Shown piece by piece: positions 60,501-64,000 of a DNA stretch of 64,000 nucleotides; position 1 is the stretch's first letter, and each line of letters begins with the position of its first letter. Both the position numbers and the translations under genes were made by a program. The stretch spans positions 1-64,000 of the forward strand of contig CAYNNP010000005.1 in the NCBI GenBank assembly GCA_964398215.1, written 5' to 3'. Origin of the DNA: CAYNNP01 sp964398215. GTDB taxonomy: Bacteria > Planctomycetota > Planctomycetia > Pirellulales > Pirellulaceae. Below the pieces are notes generated by a model that saw nothing but the letters and a program-made list of their open reading frames with translations, was not told the DNA's origin and did not search any database.

Positions 60501-63144
60501 CGTTTCCGCTAGCAGCAACGCCGATGTAATAAACACCTTCGTCCAGCTGAGTCACGATGCGTGAGTCTTCGCCAAAGTAATCGTCATTGCGGCTCAGTTG
60601 TGACAGTCCGCCACCGGACAGGACGACAGGCTGAAATGTCAACGAACTGCTAACAACATTTGACGCACCGTCACCAATGACCACTTCGGCGCGGAAAATG
60701 GAACTTGCAAAAGGATCAGCGTTAATCGCATCGACAATATCGTTGGCCGGTAACGAGGTAACGTTCGGTCCTTGTCGAGGCAAGTCGATGGTGATGGTAT
60801 TTTCCAGCAATCCACCACTCAGATTCGTTGCGCGCAGAATCCGTACGTCGCTCTCACCTGGGCCACGGTCGGATTGAATGAAGTTGATTCGCGAGTTGTT
60901 GCCCAACCGCCCTGGAACCAGCGATGTGATTTCAACCGCCAAGTCGGGACCGAATCCAAAGTCGGTCTGAGCGGTTGCAGTGATTTCCTCGAACAGGGTC
61001 AGCGTTGTATCCAACGAGCTTGAATCGGGCAAACGCTCTGCAAACGTTTCGGCCGTCAAGGTACCGAGCCTATCGGGATCGTCCAGGCTTACTTCAAAAC
61101 GAAACAGGTCAATGTCGACACTGTCCGCACGGTGGATGAAATTACCGTGCAAGACATCTTGGTTACTTGGGAAAACCGGCTCGGTTGGAAACAGGCCGTC
61201 GATCGATGTTTCCAAGAACGGAGACAACGACAACAACGATTGCTCAGGTAAATCGTCTGAGGCCGAAAGCCCCAGCAACAAGCCCACGCCCGAAGCTGCC
61301 TTACGCGTAAAGTCCTCACCGTACGCCAAACCGAATATCGTTTGATTGCTGAAAATCAAAGCCGATTCGCCAAAGGCTGGATCAATCCGAACGGCAGCAT
61401 CCAAGCTCTCAATCTGCTCAGCTGCAAACAGGGGTTCCGGCGGTTCCTCCAGCGTGCCATCGTCAATTGGAGCATCTGGATCAGGAATCGATTGCAAATC
61501 CAGCGGATCGCCCAATCCAAACGTGATTCCTCGATCAGCCGTTTCGCGGAACTGGACCCCGATCGTACTTGCCCACAGATTCAAGACTTCGCGAATTCGA
61601 GTCTTCTGGATCTCAGTAATCTGGTTGGCAAACTGTTCGCCAGTTTCCGGGTCTGCGTCAAAGAATGGCTGAAAGTTGTACAGGACTTCGGTGATACCAT
61701 CGACGACGTCGGCACCAAAATCAGGATTGATGTGTACGGCGTCCGTATGTCCGATGTCGTCCTGCCCACCGAGTGGCTCGATCAATACGGTTTGCGGATC
61801 AATTGATTCCTCAAAAAACAAACTCTGCAGCTCATTGCCAACACCAAACAATCCGATGTCAGTTGCCGTCTGAAGCGTCTCGCCAACCGCGCTCAGACGT
61901 AGTGGCGGAGCGCCAAGGACATTCAAGGGAACCGCGAATTCTGATGTGCCATTGGGTTCCGAACGAACGTCGATATCAATCGTAGGATCAGCCAACAAAG
62001 CCAAACGCAGGTCTCGGATCGTTGGCAGTGTTCCACCAAAATCGACCACCACAACGCCGGTAGGCTCCAGACGCGCAACCAGCCCGCCAGCACCTGTGTC
62101 CTCGAAACGAATCGATCGATCTGGAACACCTTCGCCCGATGTCTCGGTGAAGAATGTGACGCGAGCGCCATTGAAATCGGTAACGGCTGTGGCCGTAACT
62201 GGGGTTTGTGTTGGCGGCAAGATCAAGTCGGCGCGATCATCAACCGCAGTCCCAACACGCAGTCGCCAAGTTCCACCGCCCTGTTCAACACCTGGCAGCA
62301 AATTGATGTCGTCAGCAAAGATCAAACGTGCCGTGTGACTCTCAGCATCGTAGACCACTTGGTCAGGATGGAACAACAAATCGTCGGTGGTACGTACGGT
62401 TTCTTGGGTCAACAACAGCTGATAAAAGCGAGGGTTTTCCGCAGAACGTTCCGTCGGATTTCCATTGTCATCGTTTTCGATGAACAGCTCATCTTCGTTA
62501 AAGAATACGACGATTTCGTCACGGTTCTGAGTCAGCGTATTGTCCGGCAGCCGAATCACTGGCTGGGGCACAATGGACTCAATCAATGCTCCCAAACGCA
62601 ATTCGAAATCAATGACTTCTGAACGCTGATTAGGATCGCTTGGCATGAACGGTTCTTGATCCACATTCCGCAGCGCTGTTATGCCCAGGCCAAGATCATC
62701 GAACCCGAATACTTCGATGCGATAATTGTCATCCGGAAGCGACTCAGCGAATCGGACCTCCACCTGATTTGGCGCATTCTCAGCAAGCGTCACCAAACCC
62801 GGCGTGATCACAACATCATCGGGGGTGTCAAATATGTCATCCGTTCCCGAACGGGTGATCCGAATTCCATCCAAGGTGTCCGGTGATATTTCTTGATTGG
62901 CATCGAATCCAAACGTGATGACGCGAGGCGCTGTGTCACGCACAGTGCCATCAACGATCAAATCGCCTTCATTCGGCTGAATACCGATCAACTGCGGACC
63001 AGCCAACAGATTCCGAGTTTCAAGCGTCTCGAGCAAACGCTGCCGCTTGTTCTTGCGACTATCGGACTTCCTGTTCGATCGGCGTTGCTTACGTGGGGAA
63101 GTAGGTGAAGACGATGTCGGGTTATTTCGCTGACGCGAGGTCAT
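45523..63144 (-). CDS. Giant surface protein 3: LEPR-XLL, beta-helix with nested modules, large FEF array, dockerin
   Basis: 5873 codons, first in transcription order of the three giants. Residues 1-38 are basic and Ser/Arg-rich, then LETRNLLA (41-48). The order is: SbsA-like Ig domains, a metalloprotease-like region with no zinc ligands (SGVGLLLGLSA, 618-628), PPC, one FEF module (952-1061), a beta-helix (1135-1830), PPC-like domains in place of the propeller, a jellyroll (LLDDFIVGFAERGE), FEF, and a second beta-helix split by FEF and PPC modules (about 2890-3580). An Ig-like domain is then interrupted by an FEF array of about 898 residues (3817-4714), followed by FEF plus GEVED, only six tandem-95 domains, a dockerin (about 5699-5778) and an acidic tail. 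I noticed no cysteine. Surface adhesion or scaffold function is inferred. No Shine-Dalgarno site precedes the ATG. Confidence 0.97.
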   Translation of the reverse strand: MTSRQRNNPTSSSPTSPRKQRRSNRKSDSRKNKRQRLLETLETRNLLAGPQLIGIQPNEGDLIVDGTVRDTAPRVITFGFDANQEISPDTLDGIRITRSGTDDIFDTPDDVVITPGLVTLAENAPNQVEVRFAESLPDDNYRIEVFGFDDLGLGITALRNVDQEPFMPSDPNQRSEVIDFELRLGALIESIVPQPVIRLPDNTLTQNRDEIVVFFNEDELFIENDDNGNPTERSAENPRFYQLLLTQETVRTTDDLLFHPDQVVYDAESHTARLIFADDINLLPGVEQGGGTWRLRVGTAVDDRADLILPPTQTPVTATAVTDFNGARVTFFTETSGEGVPDRSIRFEDTGAGGLVARLEPTGVVVVDFGGTLPTIRDLRLALLADPTIDIDVRSEPNGTSEFAVPLNVLGAPPLRLSAVGETLQTATDIGLFGVGNELQSLFFEESIDPQTVLIEPLGGQDDIGHTDAVHINPDFGADVVDGITEVLYNFQPFFDADPETGEQFANQITEIQKTRIREVLNLWASTIGVQFRETADRGITFGLGDPLDLQSIPDPDAPIDDGTLEEPPEPLFAAEQIESLDAAVRIDPAFGESALIFSNQTIFGLAYGEDFTRKAASGVGLLLGLSASDDLPEQSLLSLSPFLETSIDGLFPTEPVFPSNQDVLHGNFIHRADSVDIDLFRFEVSLDDPDRLGTLTAETFAERLPDSSSLDTTLTLFEEITATAQTDFGFGPDLAVEITSLVPGRLGNNSRINFIQSDRGPGESDVRILRATNLSGGLLENTITIDLPRQGPNVTSLPANDIVDAINADPFASSIFRAEVVIGDGASNVVSSSLTFQPVVLSGGGLSQLSRNDDYFGEDSRIVTQLDEGVYYIGVAASGNDNYDPTIPQSGEGGRSQGDYQLHLKFEPQTDEVDVIRDLDSDRIGVPGAILDGDANGTPGGVNNFWFQTRPINRILNFNVDGASVIPGQTLTVTGSNGVSRIFEFTPDGASPSPGNIAVNYNSGAVGFATPPGNIALALQAAINSNSGVTGVTVSNQGTSLEFLGERSLDFSIEFNGIEALGRTIFVDKIASPFADGSLASPFNTISNPAIPNAFGSTLPGDIVRIVGNGGLDNDITTERDNLSYQIGVSDTGGLTLPDGRSLEVPMGVTTMIDAGSIFKLRNAFIGIGSSTVQVDRSGGAIQVLGTPRLVQLSPSGEPVTTTILGDENVDSPGYDDGSVIFTSTRDREADANAAGISPDAAPGNWGGLIFRRDVDLQEGRRDLEDEGIFLQLVNHAEIRYGGSSAVLIDSVQQLVNPIQIVNMRPTITFNEITQSSDSAISAAPDSFEETSYQEPRFQQAGAFTADYDRIGPEISNNRVVDNSINGLFIRATTTPTETARPITTSARFDDIDIVHYVAENLVVEASPGGSIEDGVAPSLALVTGQEFAGVGGLPAGEVSYNLTFVDRDGFESLASTDTFTTTVTNDGSRIELRSLPQVEPGGDYVSRRLYRAIGGSNDFRLVGELDAIEATFTDDGTTGEAQLDLTRQGVRGRIDASLVLDPGLVVKLRGTRIEFGQGTQLLAEGLPSNPIVLVSSQDDRFGAGGTFDTNNDNAMVEDLDSLRADWAGIYLGPTSNVSLDNVRISSAGGISLLEGGFTGGFSPLELQQATGRITNSVFEFNDVGQLGSSADGRFGRLANKPATIFVRGTQPTIVGNTFVDNLGSIIDIDLESIRGNLNADTGRQTGDNERISVLDDNHGPIIRFNRYLDNERNGLEIRGGTIDTETVFDDTDIAHLLLGDNGRDTGIIVGDLNSSGSLRLLSRADESLVVKFEGAGSPNDENAGVGLTARGEVGEIVDRVGGTIHVIGQPGSPVVLTSFSDDTVGAGLTPDGSQFTDHNGDGPSRPRPNDWRGILLDENSNDYNVPFFLELEDSIADAPGLNGTVDNAQVLGELAGSVWTSDHVARNGFEVQGFLSAENDVDAYSFIGTPGTQVWIDIDTTSFNLDTVIELLDENGRLLARSDNSFDETLATGAVEVPVFDPEFEGVTTSLVATNEQYVERGVGGLLEDHFSDNPRDAGIHFRLPGNTADPNARSVYFFRVRSASVNPDDVTGGFTEGSYRFQLRITEEQVFAGSLVRHTDIRYANNGIHLRGLMSTSPLLGEAQENENVDPVFANNNEIDGENPGSGAQYLGALDNSRNNVISVGGILTVDDIDFYRFDIEQAQRSVVFDVDFADGFNRPDTNISVYYDTDGASTIADANDSANRNTGRLIFHGSASNIADDLTSPLGENTAFEKLIRGSITNNDPFIGPIDVVPGTYYIAISPEGRDPAFLEDSIREPLVSIDRIVEDRIQGNETTGVNAPQVSELFPSVAGTGFTFSTDNQVGHGTPPDPLAPVVGSPVFPEAFITGGDAVNSFNTTDNSPLPVSLNGFPFSLAENGDVGGALGTAPGNTSTVIPHISIAGNLDGADFYSFTIVEPSRVILDIDQGWEKNTEDTQFPNVNLDPLLRSVDTTLILLQATPTGLQRVFEPPNPGDPLDIESSLVVDGESGSNSFKDAFLDTETHIGDPFDLAPGTYFIGVTGHEALVTVAANSASAASGLTGTYTLHVSIENMPTIPVFGEESDVLAFLRPTTVDSGSITSEPFDLAGYVPEDLPFLYFNRLYDAGLGDTAELTIASDQNPAGAVAHSFTEGGWDQIRVALDDFAGHTGITLSFNYNSGGGPSFAAGLLLDDFIVGFAERGESIFGATVDDTFSGASTTGVGEYQLEIRLASETGTTGFDTNDRHNESVTLVAPTGDLVADGDTFVLGDGAANVTFEFTTTGAVEFGNSPILFSATDTASQVAEAIRAGINNQTAIALESASSGGLDTETLTDGRLLLSGTATGTFLAIPNAGSAPTELTTDSDGNLLLPAILHEGSGDENFVRSQSQIIIEHNTISDVRGIGVWSEPGSRDENPFFAVDNPLLEVPRIGNTSPGAVRNLPVLNNSVEGGLAPSLVIQNNTFDQAQFAGVKVEGEVAPWVIEPPQLINDTYNYPFGDPGIGSFIADGSTFSITAGQTTVVFEFEDIGAGAVNKPIPGSGLNGGDGVRDSNVPVYFRHPNEANGGPYLGRGEEYVALEILHAIRESIQGSILQTNGLVELVEVQIGPSTLIRGSNGFNTGFFERPALYISGASNVSSPSLVTYQAPVHEAPQPFSRIINNTFYGADGLASNFQPDPSTSEPNDLIEDSLGLNIGDGRGIFDTTAFLGDNDVPLPPEADVDFYHVFLDVGDRLVVDIDTIAGGPDTSIRIFDSSGTPLALSQNDIAPDHLEPRSAGTNLVADDVNNRDAFIDFSAPATGRYYIGVSADGNDEYDALALSGRVAGNTAVGSYDISAKVFTERSFVLSADNFTNEPDTTFSTGATLGGSIVVTFIDDIGATNQQTINVPFGSRVPDVMRALAAALNGTALGGSDGAAAGLTAFPTDNIFFPERPTVIGPTLFAPDHNTGGFGHDRQIGVGNGSTELYIFAEGISDIDISLAPGFSLDPVPGQNSDQLLFETGVLVSGGASPTLLNNVFLNLHESLVVEPTSPKGMEVIAVGNVFQHDATATTVFAANTGGGTAGNPSNVNANGGTDNFNITLGPNDPALVDPAGNDFQPRLDSLIVDSSINSLDERVALANLRASVGLPISNVLAPITDEAGILRADHPDAAPPLGIGASVFTDRGSTELADFIGPVAIAEVPRDNDSEGIDSDPAVSFINLSGGVFEEFRIQLRDNGDSSDPFTGLGIDDATVVVPEIPGLRPTGANLTLFEDEQLLVEDIDYTFNYDETRNVITLTPLAGIWDNERAYRIALNNRDQTVIEAPEPDEISDGDQFVITDSLNGQVVFEFETGFQLLVPEPITVIVPREGTNADGVRDGDIFQINDGQNPVIVFEFNSDAVTLPGTVEVPLPATPTPNNDPEGLDIFLNEIAQSIADSIQGQVDAGNLDVDVRVIDDRVVVGAEPGATAQTSGSGLLQASRTMALVVPSAGADAGGVVDGDRFIITGNNVSLQFEFSNGLAPVAPGSVEIDIAPNPNPLTSAEVAQAIVDAISLTELELNPTITGDIVYLNLPVNGTVEVIGGQVSAVGVSRTPADGDTLVVTPDNGAPSITYEFNRTDELDENGVPMDDGVLPGNIPIPLTRASTANEIATLIASELQGTPISGLNPNEVQVVDGGILSVGGEEGLGFSVDTSVEVIGARTSDGGSTINIGPLVLNLPADGGLTLADGSVLVVRDGVGNNVLFEFDGDNSLSIPTANAVPFTVFDDADELSVSLANAINIAAFGVVAEAIGNGQVSLGQIPETRVDNTNIPSITPQRGRVSDGDVITIQQGSDFVSYEFELATLANGVATGNVPVLFLPGDSAGNNAVALANAINANPGNLLIDAQAVVDLLGVPTGDIELTDLRTTTLEVSGSPSVTGSSTIEVFGPLLLGIPLVGGGGIQDGSVLILQDDVGNDILFEFDLNSNLNNPTATAVSFNSFDDVDQLSTTLVTTINGLGIGITAVYQGNGVISLGRIDDARVNTGGDPAAGIAGVPQITTTRGIVSDGEIIRIQQGTIEVLFEFESILGGGGVAGNNVQVAFQPGSSVGDVAFSLAAAINNNLGGLRLNAVAELDADGNPTGRVDLNDLPGTIVDVTAAPTLNVEGVPGGAIPVRISPLFSSVEIKEALLQALASINPAGESPVTTLVASDRGGNTLFVENGVIFSEPIRSYFLPGITDLAGNPLEANRQDLSTQFTILMPTVALDFGDAPDPVLGVPGRHPTLLANDGARHVVGDLRLGTLIDAETDGLPGTSADGDDLRILVSDSGALFDTSVAAGAASIVLRSGIDPATRDGDTITIDTGVTQATLEFDLNGRFNEDYFAIQPTDFSDEAITAAIIQAIEESPLTPASVVASGDTVVIDGDDEDGVIFTSETNPLGIFNQDVLTPIDVTVSGGGILQAWIDFNGDGDWDDPGENVITGATSGALFTDTGGPVTRTFVITIPEIAPNPPTTLETYARFRVSREGGLGPSGLALSGEVEDYVVQLVPGRAPVLTQAIREYTTNEDTALQAQDADGTLTVNTANDNGILDIVTDPDGDDVAVVAEDTGIRTLETADGTIAGELNLASDGTFTFTPVAEFSGLVSFTARVTDVHPSNPTADIVSSTPITVQIDVLPVNDPPVANTANVEFSTTINEDQPRVFTSAELITPFFTPGPANESGQPLFIQSASSARGAFLTSQGGTLVITDNGNAIRYTPPANFNGSVPDTFTYVVADTPPPGQLSQVAATQGTVVITVNAVNDPPIVVNENFNGQEDVQLEIPINGPGSILSNDLPGPQDEVDAGQQATLTVGQFPLTTFRGGTVELGNNVLIYSPPPLFSGIDQFDYSVSDSLGATSIGTASIIVGGTDNAPIFVGPDSLAFDESNIDPQQFVFDLQAWFNDPENDPLSFSVTSNNSSLVIARVVGETLVLDLPPFAFGDTFITVTATSNGLSTSQNVPISVADTPDPPSVIGTFDPANANEDTTFVGNLGSVFADPDNQPLTYSIARLGNLINPTAEQIAQNPLIQSIQLPDANGQPDNNIRVIPEADQFGSIEIEISASDGSFQVSDTFTLNILSVADAPFATADGYNVSVGSALQILNPAEGLLRNDSDADGDAIEVDLNSLSQPSLGTLVVESDGTFVYTNTSGVVGDTDSFTYRTRDSTGRISEFVTVTLTLNQSSFQNPIADLRSDVSADGFVTALDALRILNLLNNQANGRSFVPVSEIGAPPPDFVDVNGDGRVSSLDALIVINDLNQRAANGQPEGEFLASAFGTTTAFAATASNLPTSNFSPPIENESNNASDQIFARGVEISTGEQDFPTDGFEIDDNASRQSDESFDGAITMLADEFNLSNLQG
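45810..46050 (-). other. Dockerin type I domain of giant protein 3
   Basis: The loops DVSADGFVTALDALRILNLL and DVNGDGRVSSLDALIVINDL are separated by about 30 residues. The second is fully canonical for calcium binding, making this the most typical dockerin of the three. Confidence 0.88.
46050..48055 (-). repeat. Six cadherin/Ig-like domains in giant protein 3
   Basis: The units begin at APVLTQAIREYTTNEDT, NDPPVANTANVEF, NDPPIVVNENF, NAPIFVGPDSL, DPPSVIGTFDP and APFATADGYNV. The array is less than half as long as those of giants 1 and 2. Its last unit keeps the SDADGDAIEVDLNSL and FTYRTRDSTGRISEF pattern seen in the last units of the other two. Confidence 0.8.
48060..48400 (-). other. GEVED domain of giant protein 3
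   Basis: It contains AWIDFNGDGDWDDPGENVI, then YARFRVSREGG, ending SGEVEDYVV. It is preceded by an FEF module that ends DGDDEDGV, as in the other giants. Confidence 0.85.
49004..51697 (-). repeat. Large FEF module array splitting an Ig-like domain of giant protein 3
   Basis: About 898 residues lie between YRIALNN and ITDLAGNPL of one Ig-like domain. Eight or more modules can be counted by their DG...FEF core: ISDGDQFVITD, VRDGDIFQIND, VVDGDRFIIT, PADGDTLVVT, LADGSVLVVRD, VSDGDVITIQQ, IQDGSVLILQD, VSDGEIIRIQQ and a partial last copy. The pairs LADGSVL+VSDGDVI and IQDGSVL+VSDGEII form a clear two-module (about 210-residue) tandem duplication. Confidence 0.75.
52590..54160 (-). repeat. FEF and PPC modules inserted between coils of the second beta-helix of giant protein 3
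   Basis: Beta-helix coils (VIQNNTFDQAQFAGVKVEG, then RIINNTFYGADG, then PTLLNNVFLN) are separated by two insertions: an FEF module (ADGSTFSITAGQTTVVFEF, about 53640-54160) and a PPC domain plus a half FEF module (about 52590-53600, with DVDFYHVFLDVGDRLVVDID and YYIGVSADGNDEYD). Giants 1 and 2 have the corresponding coils in direct succession. Confidence 0.65.
59960..60290 (-). repeat. Single FEF module before the first beta-helix of giant protein 3
   Basis: About 110 residues with VIPGQTLTVTGSNGVSRIFEF and NIALALQAAIN, placed between NNFWFQTRPINR and TIFVDK. In giants 1 and 2 these flanks are nearly adjacent (FWFQAAAPNNTLFVDK and YWFTAANVADTIYVRK). The position differs by about 25 residues from the insertion in giant 1, so the two events look independent. 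Confidence 0.7.
61250..61680 (-). other. Degenerate metalloprotease-like region of giant protein 3
   Basis: The segment from ITEVLYNF through SGVGLLLGLSASDDL occupies the place of the giant 2 protease. All zinc-motif positions are replaced: Ser618, Gly619, Leu622 and Ala628 stand where H, E, H and H would be. Only the VG..LGL backbone of the motif is kept. Confidence 0.7.
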
Positions 63145-63169
63145 AGACCGTACCTTCCAGGCAGTGCCA

Positions 63170-63196
63170 CATTTCAGCTGACTCCTTGCTGAAATG
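63170..63196. promoter_or_regulatory. Hairpin in the leader of giant gene 3
   Basis: CATTTCAG and CTGAAATG pair perfectly over 8 bp around an 11-base loop, 26-52 bp before the ATG at 63144. It could influence translation or stability of the 17.6-kb message; there is no other support. Confidence 0.35.
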
Positions 63197-63322
63197 AGAC
63201 GAGAGGGATGGATATTACGTGATTAGATGCCTGGCGAGTCACACCAGACATTTAGACTTCAGGGTCTTTCTCATGGGCGATCAAGTTCGGGGTAAATCTC
63301 ACGACCCTAAACTCCGTCGCTG

Positions 63323-63350
63323 AGTATAGTTGCGACCCAAAAACCTACAA
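63323..63350 (-). promoter_or_regulatory. Candidate promoter of giant gene 3
   Basis: On the minus strand TTGTAG (63350-63345), a 16-bp spacer and TATACT (63328-63323) form a sigma-70-like pair with a good -10 and a weak -35. It would give a leader of about 170 nt containing the hairpin at 63170-63196. Confidence 0.3.
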
Positions 63351-63815
63351 ATACTTGGTTGTTTGGCAGAGTGATACATCTTTACAAACAGACGTGACAA
63401 TCCTGCCATCGGCATAAACGAAGTCAGACCAAGCAACCAAAAAAACGCCATTCGGGTGGTAAACGCTGTCTCAATCGCACAATCCATACGTTTGCGTTCG
63501 CTTTTGACGACCAATACAATCAAAAGTTCCCGATTTTGACGGAACGAATTGTCCGCAAAATAAATCCGGAATTTGCGTTTTTCTATTCCAATAGCCCAAT
63601 TTCGGTGCTCACGCACAGTGCGATCCCGGCGGCTGGTCCCCGGATAGCCGCTTAGGACGCTAGATCAGGTGCAATTTGCAAGATGCCCGCTCTGGCTGCC
63701 GCTTGCACTAAAGCCCCGATTCGACCTGGTTTTCACCGACGGCAAACCTGGCAACAAGCGAAAAAAACAGGCGATTATTCAGTCGATCAACAAGCACTCG
63801 GGCCACCCTCAGGCC

Positions 63816-64000
63816 CTAAAACAAGTCTTCGTCCTCGTCTTCATCACGATCGGGGTGCATTGGATCATCCGGATCAAAGAACAGATCCGCCAATCCGAGG
63901 GGTACAGAGTCACCCCCGAGAGTCCTTTTTCGTTTATTTGCCAGCGATTCCAAATCCACCGCGTCTTCGCCCAAGCATTTCGCCAGGGCTTCTTGCCAAG
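63816..64000 (-). CDS. C-terminal end of an unidentified protein with acidic tail (N-terminus beyond window)
   Basis: The minus frame is open from the right edge to a TAG at 63816-63818, about 60 codons. It reads [20 protein letters not shown], then [20 protein letters not shown], and ends in an acidic run, [19 protein letters not shown]. The KRKR patch and the Asp/Glu tail suggest a soluble cytoplasmic protein. I do not recognise the family from this fragment. The next gene to the left is giant gene 3, 672 bp away, so the two are probably not one operon. Coding status rests on an uninterrupted frame with protein-like composition and a natural-looking terminus. Confidence 0.65.
   Translation of the reverse strand, partial: WQEALAKCLGEDAVDLESLANKRKRTLGGDSVPLGLADLFFDPDDPMHPDRDEDEDEDLF

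Larger units (their letters stand above)
63145..63815. other. Gap upstream of giant gene 3, no convincing gene
   Basis: 671 bp between the first giant gene and the partial gene at the right edge. The one frame of note (63299-63616, minus, 105 codons) has no recognisable family, repeats or ribosome site and overlaps a candidate promoter, so I do not call it. The part near the giant gene probably holds its promoter and a long leader. The rest (63617-63815) shows nothing I can name. Confidence 0.6.

Noticed and set aside
8604..63144. Giant genes as nonribosomal peptide or polyketide synthases, or RTX toxins
   Set aside because: No adenylation, ketosynthase or carrier motifs and no GGxGxDxxx nonapeptide blocks. 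The content is Ig-like, beta-helix, PPC, GEVED and dockerin domains.
63299..63616. 105-codon minus-strand frame upstream of giant gene 3
   Set aside because: No recognisable family and basic, irregular composition. It contains the candidate promoter of the giant gene. It cannot be excluded, but support is too weak for a gene call.
63617..63815. Possible small gene or RNA in the right part of the gap
   Set aside because: A plus-strand reading gives low-complexity, stop-free chance sequence. No tRNA-like arms or strong hairpins were seen.

Overview
The window most likely comes from a planctomycete of the Pirellulales type (Rhodopirellula and relatives). Three things point there: a DUF1592/DUF1552 gene pair with planctomycete-type cytochrome c motifs, three giant surface proteins that begin with the planctomycete LEPR-XLL motif and carry C-terminal dockerins, and the scarcity of Shine-Dalgarno sites. 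Every gene I accept is on the minus strand, so transcription runs from right to left. I saw no tRNA, rRNA, CRISPR array, insertion sequence or transposase.

Right edge to left edge: at 63816-64000 is the acidic C-terminus of a gene cut by the window. A gap of about 670 bp with no convincing gene follows. Three giant paralogous genes in tandem (63144-45523, 45334-25538, 25298-8604; 5873, 6598 and 5564 codons) then fill about 54 kb, or 85% of the window, separated by only 188 and 239 bp. They share one framework: basic N-terminus with LExRxLLA, SbsA-like Ig domains, a metalloprotease-like region, PPC domains, a parallel beta-helix, a jellyroll domain, a second beta-helix, a GEVED domain, a run of cadherin/Ig-like 'tandem-95' domains, a dockerin and an acidic tail. 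Only the middle protein keeps a complete HExxHxxGxxH zinc motif; the flanking two have lost it. The middle protein also has the propeptide and the C-terminal end of an M36 fungalysin, with the catalytic core missing. A module of about 100 residues (labelled here the FEF module) has been inserted and amplified inside otherwise conserved domains, at different places in each paralogue. It is the least explained structure in the window.

Left of the giants: a secreted DUF547 protein (8322-7489) and a secreted triple-YHS protein (7353-6658). The YHS frame continues in phase past a TGA for 93 more sense codons to a TAA at 6376, just before a good intrinsic terminator, so a nonsense mutation, recoding or base error splits this gene. 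Then come a small hypothetical gene (6288-5950) and a NADAR N-glycosidase gene (5814-5359). Last is an operon of DUF1592-family cytochrome (5283-2782), Tat-exported DUF1552 protein (2634-1279) and a secreted hypothetical (1282-1, cut by the window edge). The last two overlap by ATGA, and a GC-rich inverted repeat lies in the only sizeable gap of the operon.

Domain names are from reading the translations; no database search was run. Boundaries inside the giant proteins are approximate.
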